Source of the DNA: Thioclava indica
Lineage (GTDB): Bacteria; Pseudomonadota; Alphaproteobacteria; Rhodobacterales; Rhodobacteraceae
DNA: 52,566 nt
Assembly: GCF_000714545.1 (NCBI RefSeq)
Contig: NZ_AUNB01000021.1
Location: 1 to 52,566, forward strand
Direction of reading: 5' to 3'
A program made the position numbers and the translations under genes. Within the stretch, counting starts at the first letter, position 1. The number at the start of each line of letters is the position of its first letter. The notes beneath the pieces were generated by a model, which was not told the origin of the DNA, made no database searches, and worked only from the letters and a program-made list of their open reading frames with translations. Below are positions 25,503 through 34,537 of this stretch, one piece after another.

Positions 25503-26768
25503 ATGACGACTGCGCCAGACGCGCCGGAGCACCAAGGCTTCCGGCTCAGCCAACTTATATATGATACGCGTTATCGCTCGATGACGATCCAGATTGTGGT
25601 GCTGTTTCTGGTGATGGGGTTTGTCGGCTGGCTGGTCGATAACACGATCCAGAACCTCAACGCGCTGGGTAAGGATTTCAACTACAGTTTCCTCGGACAA
25701 CGCGCCGGCTATGATATCGGCAACGCCCTGATCCCGTATAACAACGACATGACCCATGGCCGCGCGCTATTGGTCGGGTTGCTCAATACGCTGTGGGTGT
25801 CATTCTTGGGCTGTATCGCGGCAACCGTTCTTGGGGTTATCATCGGGGTGCTGCGCCTGTCGAAAAACTGGCTCGTTGCGCGCATGATGACGATCTATGT
25901 TGAAGTGTTTCGCAACATTCCCGTGCTGCTCTGGATCTTGGTTGCGCTCGCGCTGCTGACGGAAGTCGCGCCGTCCCCCAACCAATATAAGGTGAACGCG
26001 GCGACCGGTGAGGCGAAAACCTCGATGCTGTTCGAATCGGTTGCCTTTACCAACCGGTATACTGCGATCCCCTCAATCCATTTCGATCGCAGCCTCGGCT
26101 CTCTTGATACCGCGCTGGCCCCGATTTCGCTGAATTTCCTCGCGATTGTGCTGGTGCTGCTGGCGAGTTGGTTTGTCACCAAAGCGGTTAACAAGAACGC
26201 GACGAAGGTGCAGGCGGCCACGGGTGTCCGTCCCACGACATGGTGGCAAAATGCGCTGATCTGGCTGCTTCCGGTCGCAATCGTTGTCACTGTCCTGGGC
26301 ATTAACCCCGAGGAGCCGGTGCTCAAGGGCTTTAACTTTACCAAGGGTACGAACGTCTCGAACGCCTTTGTGGCGCTTTGGGCGGGGTTAAGCCTGTACA
26401 CCGCCGCTTTCATCGCCGAGATCGTGCGCGCCGGTATTATGGCTGTGTCAAAGGGACAGTCCGAAGCCGCCTTCGCGCTTGGGCTACGGCCCAGTCGCAC
26501 GATGCGTCTGGTGATTTTGCCCCAAGCGCTGCGGGTGATTATCCCGCCGTTGATCTCGCAGTTTTTGAACCTGACGAAGAACTCCTCGCTGGCCATCGCG
26601 GTCGGCTATCTTGATCTGCGCGGCACGCTTGGGGGCATCACGCTGAACCAAACGGGGCGCGAGCTAGAAGCGATCACGCTGATGATGCTGATCTATCTGG
26701 TGATCTCGCTGCTGATTTCGGGCGGGATGAATATTTTCAACAATCGCGTCAAGCTGAAGGAGCGGTGA
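25503..26768 (+). CDS. bztB: Amino-acid ABC transporter permease BztB
   Basis: One of two inner-membrane permeases. The 421-residue protein begins with a transmembrane helix near residues 30-48 and carries the N-terminal His/Glu/Gln/Arg/opine permease TM region (NTLWVSFLGCIAATVLGVIIG). A long periplasmic insert typical of AapQ/BztB sits in the middle, and a C-terminal EAA loop (SEAAFALGLRPSRTMRLVI) contacts the ATPase. Its ribosome-binding site is AGGGGAA. bztC starts one base after the stop. Confidence 0.93.
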   Translation: MTTAPDAPEHQGFRLSQLIYDTRYRSMTIQIVVLFLVMGFVGWLVDNTIQNLNALGKDFNYSFLGQRAGYDIGNALIPYNNDMTHGRALLVGLLNTLWVSFLGCIAATVLGVIIGVLRLSKNWLVARMMTIYVEVFRNIPVLLWILVALALLTEVAPSPNQYKVNAATGEAKTSMLFESVAFTNRYTAIPSIHFDRSLGSLDTALAPISLNFLAIVLVLLASWFVTKAVNKNATKVQAATGVRPTTWWQNALIWLLPVAIVVTVLGINPEEPVLKGFNFTKGTNVSNAFVALWAGLSLYTAAFIAEIVRAGIMAVSKGQSEAAFALGLRPSRTMRLVILPQALRVIIPPLISQFLNLTKNSSLAIAVGYLDLRGTLGGITLNQTGRELEAITLMMLIYLVISLLISGGMNIFNNRVKLKER

Positions 26769-26769
26769 T

Positions 26770-28086
26770 ATGAGCGACACGCACGCCCAAACCGTCGCCT
26801 ATGTGCGCGAGACAATGCTTCCCCAACAGGCCGCGCCAACTGGTCAGTCGGGGGTCATCAAATGGCTGCGCGAGAACCTGTTCTCGGGCTGGGTCAACAC
26901 GCTTCTCACGCTCGCGGGTCTCTATGTCGCCTATAGCTTCGTGATGCATTTCTACCCGTGGTTCGCCCATGGGGTTTGGGATGCGAACTCGCTTAAAGAG
27001 TGTCGCGCTATCATCACCGACCGCTACGGCGCGGGGGCTACCGGCGCGTGTTGGGCCATGATCCACGAGCGCTGGCACCAGTTCCTCTTTGGATTTTACC
27101 CGTCCGAACTGTATTGGCGCCCGGTTCTGACCTTTGCGCTGCTGTTCGTGGCCGTCGGCCCGTTGATGTTTCAGTGGGTGCCCAAAAAGGTCGTCTGGTT
27201 CACGCTGGTCTTTCCGTTCCTCGCCGTCTGGCTGCTTTGGGGCGGCTCGGTCTGGGCTCCGCTGTTGGTTCTAGCCGGGTTCGTCCTGGGCTGGATCGTG
27301 TTCAGCTTTGTGGGCAAGTTCGGCCCTATCGCGGGCTTCTCGGCCGGCGCGATCGTGACAATCTTGTATTTCCTTCTCGCCGTCGGGCCGCTGATTGATC
27401 TGTTTCATTCAATCATCCCGCTGGGGATCGAGCATGTCGACTCGGCCAAGTTCGGGGGCTTCTTGCTGGCGATCACGCTGGGCGTCGGGGGCATTGCGAT
27501 GTCGTTGCCTGCGGGAATTATCCTCGCGCTGGGGCGGCAATCGGATATGCCGCTGGTCAAGGGTTTGTCGATCATCTTCATCGAGTTCATCCGCGGCGTG
27601 CCGCTGATCACGCTGCTGTTCGTCGCCTCTTTGTTGCTGAACTACTTCCTGCCGCCGGGCACGAATTTTGACATCATTCTGCGGGTGATGATCCTCGTGA
27701 CGATGTTTGCCGCTGCCTATATCGCCGAGGTGATACGGGGCGGGCTGGCCGCCCTGCCACGCGGTCAGTACGAGGCAGCGGATGCGCTGGGTCTGGATTA
27801 CTGGAAGGCGCAACGGCTGGTCATTCTGCCGCAAGCGCTGAAAATCTCGATTCCGGGCATCGTGTCCACCTTTATCGGGATGTTCAAAGACACCACGCTG
27901 GTCGTCTTTGTGGGCCTGTTTGACCCGCTCAAGGGCATTCCCGACTTCATCCGCGCCGACTTCAACTGGAAAGGGATTTACTGGGAACCCTTCGTCTTTG
28001 TCGGTGCCATCTTCTTCATCCTGAACTTCGCAATGTCGCGCTACTCGATGCATCTCGAGAACCGGCTGCAACGTGACAATCACTAA
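26770..28086 (+). CDS. bztC: Amino-acid ABC transporter permease BztC
   Basis: Second permease of the transporter, 438 residues. It has an N-terminal hydrophobic segment at about residues 40-60, several further membrane segments (FALLFVAVGPLMFQWV, LVFPFLAVWLLWGG), and an EAA loop YEAADALGLDYWKAQRLVI near the C-terminus. An AAGGAG site within the end of bztB precedes the start. BztB and BztC form a heterodimer with BztD. Confidence 0.93.
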   Translation: MSDTHAQTVAYVRETMLPQQAAPTGQSGVIKWLRENLFSGWVNTLLTLAGLYVAYSFVMHFYPWFAHGVWDANSLKECRAIITDRYGAGATGACWAMIHERWHQFLFGFYPSELYWRPVLTFALLFVAVGPLMFQWVPKKVVWFTLVFPFLAVWLLWGGSVWAPLLVLAGFVLGWIVFSFVGKFGPIAGFSAGAIVTILYFLLAVGPLIDLFHSIIPLGIEHVDSAKFGGFLLAITLGVGGIAMSLPAGIILALGRQSDMPLVKGLSIIFIEFIRGVPLITLLFVASLLLNYFLPPGTNFDIILRVMILVTMFAAAYIAEVIRGGLAALPRGQYEAADALGLDYWKAQRLVILPQALKISIPGIVSTFIGMFKDTTLVVFVGLFDPLKGIPDFIRADFNWKGIYWEPFVFVGAIFFILNFAMSRYSMHLENRLQRDNH

Positions 28087-28098
28087 GGGCGAACGCAC

Positions 28099-28890
28099 AT
28101 GACCGAACCACATTTTGAACGCGAAGTTGACCGTAGCCACATGCAGGTCAGCGATGAGGTCGCGATCCAAATCGAGAATATGAACAAATGGTATGGCCAG
28201 TTTCATGTTCTGCGCGATATCGACCTGACCGTGCAGCGCGGCGAGCGTATTGTTATCGCGGGGCCGTCCGGCTCGGGGAAATCAACGCTGATCCGCTGCA
28301 TCAACCGGCTTGAGGAGCATCAGCAGGGCAAGATTATTGTCGATGGGATTGAGCTGACCAATGACCTCAAGAATATCGATAAGATCCGGCGCGAAGTGGG
28401 GATGGTGTTCCAGCACTTCAACCTGTTCCCGCATCTTACGATCCTTGAGAACCTGACGCTGGCCCCGATCTGGGTGCGTAAAACGCCCAAGAAGGAAGCC
28501 ATCGAAACGGCGATGCATTTCCTTGAAAAGGTGAAAATCCCCGAGCAGGCGGATAAATATCCCGGCCAGCTTTCGGGCGGTCAGCAGCAGCGCGTGGCGA
28601 TTGCGCGCTCGCTCTGCATGATGCCCCGCATCATGCTGTTTGACGAGCCGACCTCGGCGCTGGATCCCGAGATGATCAAAGAGGTGCTTGATACGATGAT
28701 CGAGCTGGCCGAAGAGGGCATGACCATGCTGTGTGTGACCCACGAGATGGGCTTTGCGCAGGCCGTGGCGAACCGGGTGATCTTTATGGCCGACGGTCAG
28801 ATCGTTGAGCAAAACAACCCGCATGATTTCTTCAACAACCCGCAATCGGATCGCACCAAGCAGTTCCTAAGCCAGATTCTGGGGCACTAA
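28099..28890 (+). CDS. bztD: Amino-acid ABC transporter ATP-binding protein BztD
   Basis: ATPase of the importer, 263 residues. Motifs: Walker [10 protein letters not shown] (about residues 55-63), Q-loop [13 protein letters not shown], signature LSGGQQQR, Walker [15 protein letters not shown], and H-loop CVTHEMGF. A second in-frame ATG at 28141 is an alternative start. The gene follows bztC by 12 bases and ends just before a repeat and a terminator. Confidence 0.95.
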   Translation: MTEPHFEREVDRSHMQVSDEVAIQIENMNKWYGQFHVLRDIDLTVQRGERIVIAGPSGSGKSTLIRCINRLEEHQQGKIIVDGIELTNDLKNIDKIRREVGMVFQHFNLFPHLTILENLTLAPIWVRKTPKKEAIETAMHFLEKVKIPEQADKYPGQLSGGQQQRVAIARSLCMMPRIMLFDEPTSALDPEMIKEVLDTMIELAEEGMTMLCVTHEMGFAQAVANRVIFMADGQIVEQNNPHDFFNNPQSDRTKQFLSQILGH

Positions 28891-28899
28891 GCGGACAGG

Positions 28900-28950
28900 C
28901 TGGGGGTTTCACACCCCCAGACCCCCGTGGGATATTTCTCAAGAGCGAAG
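28900..28950 (+). repeat. Dispersed GC-hairpin repeat, first copy
   Basis: CTGGGGGT-ttcac-ACCCCCAG (28900-28920) is followed by ACCCCCGTGGGATATTTCTC and AAGAGCGAAG. The same arrangement, a G-run/C-run hairpin then GGATATTT and TCAAGAG-AAG, occurs at 35198-35249 and, inverted, at 35266-35321. It resembles intergenic repeats frequent in Rhodobacter relatives. Confidence 0.7.
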
Positions 28951-28952
28951 AA

Positions 28953-28978
28953 GGGTCGGGGTTTCCCGGCCCTTTTTT
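28953..28978 (+). terminator. Terminator after bztD
   Basis: GGGTCGGG-gttt-CCCGGCCC followed by six Ts. It lies directly between the convergent bztD and sixA genes. Confidence 0.9.
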
Positions 28979-28979
28979 A

Positions 28980-29492
28980 TCACCGCGTGGGCGTGAAGAA
29001 ATCGAGCATCGCGCCCTGGCCCAATTCCAGATCGCCCCAACTTTCGATTTGGAAATCGACGATCAGCGTGGCGCAGGTCGGGAAGCGGCGGAAATCCGGG
29101 TCAAGAACCTCGCGCGCAAGCAATGTGCGGGCAAATTCCGCAATGCCGGGATTGTGGCCCAGCATCATCACCGTGGGCGCATGGGCCGTTTTGAGCACCT
29201 CAAGCAGGGTCTCGGGGCCTGCGTGATAGAGACGCTCGCTAAAATGCAGTTCGGGGCGTGTCTCGATCACGGCACCGGCCACGCGCTCCCATGTTTCGCG
29301 GGTGCGTAGCGCGGTTGAGCAAATGACCTCTTCGGGTTCCAGCCCGCGCGAGGCGAGAAAATCGCCCAACTCGGTGGCGGCGAGGCGGCCGCGCGCATTG
29401 AGCGGGCGGTCTTGGTCTTCGATGCGCGGATCATCCCAGCTCGATTTTGCGTGGCGGGTGAGGATCAGGCGGCGGTAGCCGATTGGGGTCAT
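28980..29492 (-). CDS. sixA: SixA-type phosphohistidine phosphatase
   Basis: A 170-residue histidine phosphatase with the RHG-type motif LTRHAKSSWDD near residues 9-19, a second Arg in TALRTRETWE, and the C-terminal MMLGHNPGI histidine motif. SixA proteins remove phosphate from phosphohistidines, for example in Hpt or nitrogen-PTS proteins. The start at 29492 overlaps the stop of the upstream Fe-S protein gene (ATGA), which decides it over upstream ATG codons. Third gene of the argB run. Confidence 0.88.
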   Translation of the reverse strand: MTPIGYRRLILTRHAKSSWDDPRIEDQDRPLNARGRLAATELGDFLASRGLEPEEVICSTALRTRETWERVAGAVIETRPELHFSERLYHAGPETLLEVLKTAHAPTVMMLGHNPGIAEFARTLLAREVLDPDFRRFPTCATLIVDFQIESWGDLELGQGAMLDFFTPTR

Positions 29493-30109
29493 GGGTGAAA
29501 TTGCCTCATATGCCATGCGGATTGTTTTTCCAGCCTGCCATAGCTTTGACCGGCGGGGCAAGCGCGCCGTGCAAGACAGCCCGAATTTCGACAGGCTTCC
29601 CCGTCGGGCGCGTCGAGATGGGCGTGACAGGCGGGCACGTCATAGCCCTGCGGACCAAGGGCTGCGACGGGGCAGGCGGTGGTGCAGGGCGCGGTGCAGC
29701 GGATGCAGGGATTGGCGGCGGAGGTGGGCAGGGGCAGATGGTATGGCACTACCAGCGCGCCGCGCACACTTGCCCAAAGCCCCATGCGCGCATGCACCAT
29801 CAAGTGAATGGGCGAGTCGAAACTTTGCCCCGAGGCGATGGCCCAAGCCACGAACGGGTGCCATGGCGGGCCGGTAAAGGGAAAGCGTGCCTGTGCGTCG
29901 AACTGTGTCGCAAGCGTCGTGATCACGCGGCTTGACCAGCGATCCAGCGGATCTGGGGCGCTGTCGTGAAATTCGGGTTGGGCGGTGACATGCGCCCAAA
30001 AGCCCGGCTCGTCAGGTGAGATCAGCAGAATCGTCTGCGCCCCCTCATGCAGCGCGCCCGAGACGAAAAGGTGGTGGCTGGCCAGGGCCTCGGGCAAGCC
30101 GGGGAGCAT
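29489..30109 (-). CDS. Ferredoxin-like Fe-S protein related to epoxyqueuosine reductase
   Basis: A 206-residue protein with two cysteine clusters near the C-terminus: NPCIRCTAPCTTACPVAAL (C-x2-C-x3-C-x3-CP) and a second group with C-R-N-S-G-C and ACPAG. This fits two [4Fe-4S] clusters in the arrangement seen at the end of QueG-like proteins. The N-terminal half has no clear cofactor motif and the protein is shorter than QueG, so it is not called QueG. It starts 4 bases after the argB stop and overlaps sixA by ATGA. Confidence 0.7.
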   Translation of the reverse strand: MLPGLPEALASHHLFVSGALHEGAQTILLISPDEPGFWAHVTAQPEFHDSAPDPLDRWSSRVITTLATQFDAQARFPFTGPPWHPFVAWAIASGQSFDSPIHLMVHARMGLWASVRGALVVPYHLPLPTSAANPCIRCTAPCTTACPVAALGPQGYDVPACHAHLDAPDGEACRNSGCLARRACPAGQSYGRLEKQSAWHMRQFHP

Positions 30110-30113
30110 GCCC

Positions 30114-31007
30114 TCAGCGCCTGCGCGGGGTCACGCGCGGCGTGGTTGAGCGGATCAGCGAGCCTGCGCCATGTTCGGTGAACAGTTCCAGCAGACAGGC
30201 ATTTTGCACCCGCCCGTCCACGATCACCACCGCGCGCACGCCCTCGCTCAGCGCCTTGAGCGCGGTTTCGGTTTTCGGAATCATCCCGCCCGCAATCGTG
30301 CCATCGCCGATCAGCGCCTCGATGTCGTCGGGCGTCATTTCGGTGATCACTTCGCCATCCTTGTTCTTCACGCCTGCCACATCGGTCAGCAGCAACAGAC
30401 GATCCGCCTGCAGCGCGCCCGCGATGGCCCCCGCAGCCGTGTCGCCATTGACGTTGAAGGTCTCGTTATCGGCCATGCCTGTGGCAACCGGCGCAATCAC
30501 CGGAATGATGCCGGCGTTGTAAAGATCGCGGATCACCTGCACGTTCATCTCGACCGGACGCCCGACAAAGCCCAGTTCGGGGTCGTCGGCCTCACATACC
30601 ATCAGGTCGTCATCCTTGCCCGAGATGCCCACGGCGCGCCCGCCCTGATCGTTGATCGCTTGCACGATGCGCTTGTTGACCAGTCCCGAGAGGATCATCT
30701 CGACCACCTCGACCGTGGCTTTGTCAGTCACCCGTTTGCCGCGCACGAATTTGCTTTCGATCCCCAGCTTGCCCAGCATCTCGTTGATCATCGGGCCGCC
30801 ACCATGCACCACGACCGGGTTCATGCCGACCTGACGCATCAGCACGATATCGCGGGCAAATTCCGCCATCGCATCCTCATCGCCCATCGCGTTGCCGCCA
30901 AATTTCACCACCACCACCGCGCCGGAATAGCGTTGCAGATAGGGTAGCGCCTCAGACAAGGTGCGGGCGGTGGCGATCCAGTCTTGGTTCATCGTCTGTT
31001 TTCTCAT
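30114..31007 (-). CDS. argB: Acetylglutamate kinase
   Basis: Second step of arginine synthesis: phosphorylates N-acetyl-L-glutamate. The 297-residue protein has [11 protein letters not shown] near residues 32-42, [10 protein letters not shown] near 67-76, and the [21 protein letters not shown] and [13 protein letters not shown] segments. A start at 31007 (MRKQT) has AGGAA upstream; an ATG at 30992 (MNQDW) with GAGAAAA upstream is an equally possible start. First gene of argB, Fe-S protein, sixA. Confidence 0.95.
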   Translation of the reverse strand: MRKQTMNQDWIATARTLSEALPYLQRYSGAVVVVKFGGNAMGDEDAMAEFARDIVLMRQVGMNPVVVHGGGPMINEMLGKLGIESKFVRGKRVTDKATVEVVEMILSGLVNKRIVQAINDQGGRAVGISGKDDDLMVCEADDPELGFVGRPVEMNVQVIRDLYNAGIIPVIAPVATGMADNETFNVNGDTAAGAIAGALQADRLLLLTDVAGVKNKDGEVITEMTPDDIEALIGDGTIAGGMIPKTETALKALSEGVRAVVIVDGRVQNACLLELFTEHGAGSLIRSTTPRVTPRRR

Positions 31008-31136
31008 CTGCTGGTTCCTGAGGAGGGGCGCGGACCTCCACTTGCTAGCCCTTAAATTTCACCTTGAAAAGAGCGAGGGCGTTGCGCATGTGCCAAAACA
31101 CAATAGGGTCGCCCCAGCGCAAGGAGAAACGAACAT

Positions 31137-31871
31137 ATGGATGACCGCAAGGTGATGTTGCTGACGGGGGCGAGCCGGGGCATCGGACATGCCACGGTGA
31201 AACGCTTTGCCGCCGAGGGCTGGCGGGTGATTACCTGTTCACGCCAACCCTTCCCCGAGCAATGCCCGTGGGGCGGTGGGCGTGAGGATCACATTCAGAT
31301 TGATCTCTCTGATCCCGCCGACACGATCAACGCGGTAGAGGTGATCCGTGAGCGTCTTGATGGCGGCAAGCTACATGCGCTGGTGAACAATGCGGGCATT
31401 TCACCAAAGGCAGACGATGGCGGGCGGCTGAATACGCTCGATACCGATCTGATGACTTGGGGCCATGTGTTTCACGTCAATTTCTTCTCCTCCATCGTGC
31501 TCGCGCGTGGGCTGGTTGAGGAGTTGTCCGCCGCAGGCGGCGCGGTGGTCAATGTGACCTCGATCGCGGGTTCGCGGGTGCATCCGTTCGCGGGGGCGGC
31601 CTATTCAACGTCAAAAGCCGCGCTGAAAGCGCTGACGCGCGAGATGGCGCATGATTTTGGCCCGCTTGGTGTGCGGGTGAACGCGATTGCGCCGGGAGAG
31701 ATTGAGACCTCGATCCTGTCGCCGGGGACGCAAAAGATCGTCGATACGCTGCCGCTGCGCCGTCTTGGGCAGCCCTCGGAAGTGGCCGATGTAATCTGGT
31801 TCCTGTGCTCGGATGCCTCAAGCTATGTCACGGGCACCGAGATTGAGGTCAACGCAGGTCAGCACGTCTAG
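31137..31871 (+). CDS. Short-chain dehydrogenase/reductase
   Basis: A 244-residue classical SDR: cofactor motif TGASRGIGHA (residues 10-19), NNAGIS at about 87, catalytic Ser in VTSIAGSRVHPF, YSTSKAALKA with the catalytic Tyr and Lys, and a C-terminal DASSYVTGTEIEVNAGQ. Cofactor and substrate are not clear; similarity to FabG-type reductases is general. AAGGAGAA precedes the start. Divergent from argB and convergent with rsgA, 17 bases from its stop. Confidence 0.88.
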   Translation: MDDRKVMLLTGASRGIGHATVKRFAAEGWRVITCSRQPFPEQCPWGGGREDHIQIDLSDPADTINAVEVIRERLDGGKLHALVNNAGISPKADDGGRLNTLDTDLMTWGHVFHVNFFSSIVLARGLVEELSAAGGAVVNVTSIAGSRVHPFAGAAYSTSKAALKALTREMAHDFGPLGVRVNAIAPGEIETSILSPGTQKIVDTLPLRRLGQPSEVADVIWFLCSDASSYVTGTEIEVNAGQHV

Positions 31872-31888
31872 GCGCTGATCTGGGGGCC

Positions 31889-32932
31889 TCAGCGGCGTTT
31901 GCGTGGCACCGTGGTCCGGTTGCCACGCGGCCCCGTTAGCACGGGCGTATTCAGGCGGTTCTCATCTTGCAGCTTGCGCCACCGCTCTAGCCGCGCGGGG
32001 TCAAGCGTGCCTGCGTCCACCGCCGCGCGCACCGCACAACCCGGCTCATGCGCATGGGTGCAATCGCGAAAGCGGCAGTTGGGGGCCAGCTCGGTAATCT
32101 CGGCGAACAGCATATCCAGCCCCGCCGCCGAGTCGCTGACATGCAGCGAGCGCATCCCAGGCGTGTCGATCACCCAACCGCCCCCCGCAATTGCATGGAG
32201 CGAGCGCGAGGTGGTCGTGTGACGCCCCTTCGCATCATCTTCGCGAATAGCGCCGGTGGGCTGGGCCGCGTCCCCTGATTTGCCCGATAGCGTATTGAGC
32301 AAGGTCGATTTTCCGACGCCGGATGAGCCCACCAAGGCCACCGTCTGCCCCGCCCCGCACCACGGCGCCAAGGTGTCAATCGCATCTGCGGCCTTGGCAT
32401 TCAGCGTCACCGCAACAAGATCGCGTTGTAGCGCCTCGGCCTGTTTCTGATACTGCGCTGGATCCTCGGCCTGATCGCTTTTCGTTAGTACGATCACCGG
32501 GGTCGTGCCCGCCTCATTGGCCAGCGCGAGATAGCGCTCCAGCCGGGCGGGATTGAAATCCTCGTTGCAGGACGTGACGATGAACAGCGTGTCCACATTG
32601 GCCGCGATCAGTTGCGGCACGCGCGCCCCTTCAGTGTGGCGTTCGAGCAAGGATTTGCGGCTCAGGCGGCGTTGCACCGTCAGGGTTTCCGGATCGACCA
32701 AGACCCAATCGCCAACCGCAAAATCCGTCGTTTTGACCTGATGCCCAAGGGCCAGCCGCACCGCGCCCGTTTGCGATTGCGCCGTCAGCCGCGAGCGATG
32801 AACGCTTGCGATGCGCATGCAGGTCAGCGCGGTTTCCTCAGGCGTGAGTTGATCAGCAAAAAACGCCGACCAGCCAAGGTCAGCCAAAGAAAGCGCGGGT
32901 TGATCATTAAAATGGGTCACGCCGACCTGCAT
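31889..32932 (-). CDS. rsgA: Ribosome small-subunit maturation GTPase RsgA
   Basis: Circularly permuted GTPase that helps release assembly factors from the 30S subunit. The 347-residue protein has an N-terminal OB-like domain and then the GTPase motifs in permuted order: TKSD (G4), GSSGVGKSTL (G1), RHTTTSR (G2), DTPGMR (G3). A C-terminal zinc segment CRFRDCTHAHEPGC follows. The ATG at 32932 (MQVGVTHF) is favoured over an ATG 32 codons upstream, although no strong ribosome-binding site is visible for either. Confidence 0.95.
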   Translation of the reverse strand: MQVGVTHFNDQPALSLADLGWSAFFADQLTPEETALTCMRIASVHRSRLTAQSQTGAVRLALGHQVKTTDFAVGDWVLVDPETLTVQRRLSRKSLLERHTEGARVPQLIAANVDTLFIVTSCNEDFNPARLERYLALANEAGTTPVIVLTKSDQAEDPAQYQKQAEALQRDLVAVTLNAKAADAIDTLAPWCGAGQTVALVGSSGVGKSTLLNTLSGKSGDAAQPTGAIREDDAKGRHTTTSRSLHAIAGGGWVIDTPGMRSLHVSDSAAGLDMLFAEITELAPNCRFRDCTHAHEPGCAVRAAVDAGTLDPARLERWRKLQDENRLNTPVLTGPRGNRTTVPRKRR

Positions 32933-33048
32933 GGCCGCGCCGCCGCGATGATGCAAGCATTTCCGCGCTATCACAGGGTTTTCGTGCGGATCAGATGGCA
33001 AAAAAGCGGGCCGGCCGTGATGTATCACTATTCATTTATGGGAATATT

Positions 33049-33124
33049 TGGTGGAGCCTAGGGGGATCGAACCCCTGACCTCCTGCATGCCATGCAGGCG
33101 CTCTCCCAGCTGAGCTAAGGCCCC
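33049..33124 (-). tRNA. tRNA-Ala (anticodon GGC)
   Basis: Read on the minus strand it folds as a normal tRNA. The acceptor arm is GGGGCCT with AGGCTCC, the D-arm AGCTCAGCTGGGAGAGC, and the anticodon stem CCTGC/GCAGG with loop ATGGCAT (anticodon GGC). The T-arm is AGGGGTTCGATCCCCCT with GTTCGA, and CCA is encoded at the 3' end (33049-33051). The minor G-T pair in the acceptor stem is usual for alanine tRNAs. Confidence 0.95.
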
Positions 33125-33328
33125 ATCGTAGTGCTGCATCGGCCAAGGCCGCGCTGCGTGGGAGGCGTATAGGCAAAGCGCCACGCGGGTGCAAGAGGGT
33201 TTTTCTGCGCGACGGGGAAAATTGGCATGCACCCAATGCGCGCTGTGGGGGCATCCTGCGGCATACAGACTGAAGGCGCGGAAGGTCTCCCTGCCGCGCC
33301 TATCAATGCCATCCAAAGTCAACCGTGA

Positions 33329-33658
33329 TCAGTTGTCTTCTTTGTCTTCCGTGCTCACATCGGCGATCTCGTCGAGTGAGACGTTATCGTCGTCGTCGTC
33401 ATCTTCCAGAAGATCATCGTCGAGTTCGACATCATTGGTATCGGTGTCGAGGTCTTCTTCTTCCTCGATAACCGGTTCATCAGCCTTGGCAGGGCTTGCC
33501 TTGCTTGACACAAGCGTGCGGCCGCGTGCCGAGGTCAGGCTTTCCAGCGTAAAGCTGTTGGCGCAGACCGGGCAGGTCATCGGGTCTTTGTTCAGGTCGT
33601 AAAAGCGGTTCGCGCAATGCGGACACAGACGCTTGACGCCCCATTCCTCTTTAGGCAT
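33329..33658 (-). CDS. FYDLN-acid family protein (TIGR02300)
   Basis: A 109-residue protein with two CxxC pairs forming a zinc ribbon near the N-terminus (LCPHCANRFYDLN, residues 11-23, and CPVCANSF) and a long, highly acidic C-terminal half rich in Asp and Glu. This is the layout of the alphaproteobacterial FYDLN-acid family, whose function is unknown. The start at 33658 (MPKEEWG) has AAAGAGG-like sequence in frame; the 16-codon longer frame is rejected. It is on the same strand as, and upstream of, the tRNA-Ala gene. Confidence 0.9.
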   Translation of the reverse strand: MPKEEWGVKRLCPHCANRFYDLNKDPMTCPVCANSFTLESLTSARGRTLVSSKASPAKADEPVIEEEEDLDTDTNDVELDDDLLEDDDDDDNVSLDEIADVSTEDKEDN

Positions 33659-33778
33659 GGAAATCTCCTGCGCTGGTAATATCAGAGTCGCAGCCAACTG
33701 CCACACCTCCCGCTGGGTGTCAAAGCCTTTCGTGCGGTTATCTGCGATCTGCGTCCCAACTGCCTAAGGAGAGCCCGC

Positions 33779-34474
33779 GTGCCCAGCCCGCCCCATATTC
33801 CCGAACTGCCCGAGCTGGAGCTGGTCTTGCGCCGCTCGGCGCGGGCGCGGCGGTTCTCGTTGCGGGTGTCGCGGGCGGATGGGCGCGTGGCGCTGACGAT
33901 CCCGAAAGGGGCATCGGAGCGCGAGGCGCTGGCCTTTGCACGCAGTCAGGCCGAGTGGCTGCGCCGCACGCTTGGGGGGATCGCGCCCGCGCGTGTGCTG
34001 CGATTCGGCGAGACTGTGCCGTTTGAGGGGCGCGAGTTGCTGTTGGAGCCCGCCACCTTGCGCGCGCCGCGCCTTGAAGGGGACCGGCTGTTGGCCCCGA
34101 ATGATCCCGAAAAGCTGGGTTTGCGCATCGAGACATTTTTCAAACATGCCGCGCGTTTGCGCCTGCATCAGGCGAGCGCGGATTACGCAGCCATGCTTGA
34201 TCGCCCGATTGCGCGAATCACGCTGCGCGATACCCGCTCGCGCTGGGGATCTTGCAGCCACACCGGGGCGCTGTCTTATAGCTGGCGGCTGATCATGGCA
34301 CCGCCTGACGTGCTGGATTACGTCGCCGCGCATGAGGTCGCCCATCTGGTCGAGATGAACCATTCCAGCGCGTTTTGGGCGCAGGTGGCGCGTCTGCGAC
34401 CCAGCTTCAAGGCGGAACGTGCTTGGCTGAAACGCGAGGGCTCGCGCCTGCATGCGATCCGGTTTCGCGACTGA
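33779..34474 (+). CDS. YgjP-like zinc metallopeptidase, GTG start
   Basis: A 231-residue protein of the M48-like/DUF45 (YgjP, WLM-related) group. It has RWGSCS near residue 157 and the zinc motif HEVAHL (HExxH) followed by MNHSSAFW, where the second His would be the third ligand. The start is GTG at 33779 with TAAGGAG nine bases upstream. The role is unknown. It lies just before the GntR-type regulator, separated by about 60 bases. Confidence 0.85.
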   Translation: MPSPPHIPELPELELVLRRSARARRFSLRVSRADGRVALTIPKGASEREALAFARSQAEWLRRTLGGIAPARVLRFGETVPFEGRELLLEPATLRAPRLEGDRLLAPNDPEKLGLRIETFFKHAARLRLHQASADYAAMLDRPIARITLRDTRSRWGSCSHTGALSYSWRLIMAPPDVLDYVAAHEVAHLVEMNHSSAFWAQVARLRPSFKAERAWLKREGSRLHAIRFRD

Positions 34475-34518
34475 TCTTGTGCGTGATTGCACCTTTCGCG
34501 ATTGACGGCGCGTGTGAA

Positions 34519-34528
34519 TGTGATCACA
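34519..34528 (+). promoter_or_regulatory. Candidate operator of the GntR/FCD gene
   Basis: The perfect palindrome TGTGATCACA ends 9 bases before the start of the regulator gene. FCD-type GntR proteins often bind short palindromes near their own promoters. No direct evidence of binding. Confidence 0.35.
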
Positions 34529-34537
34529 AATCCTGCC

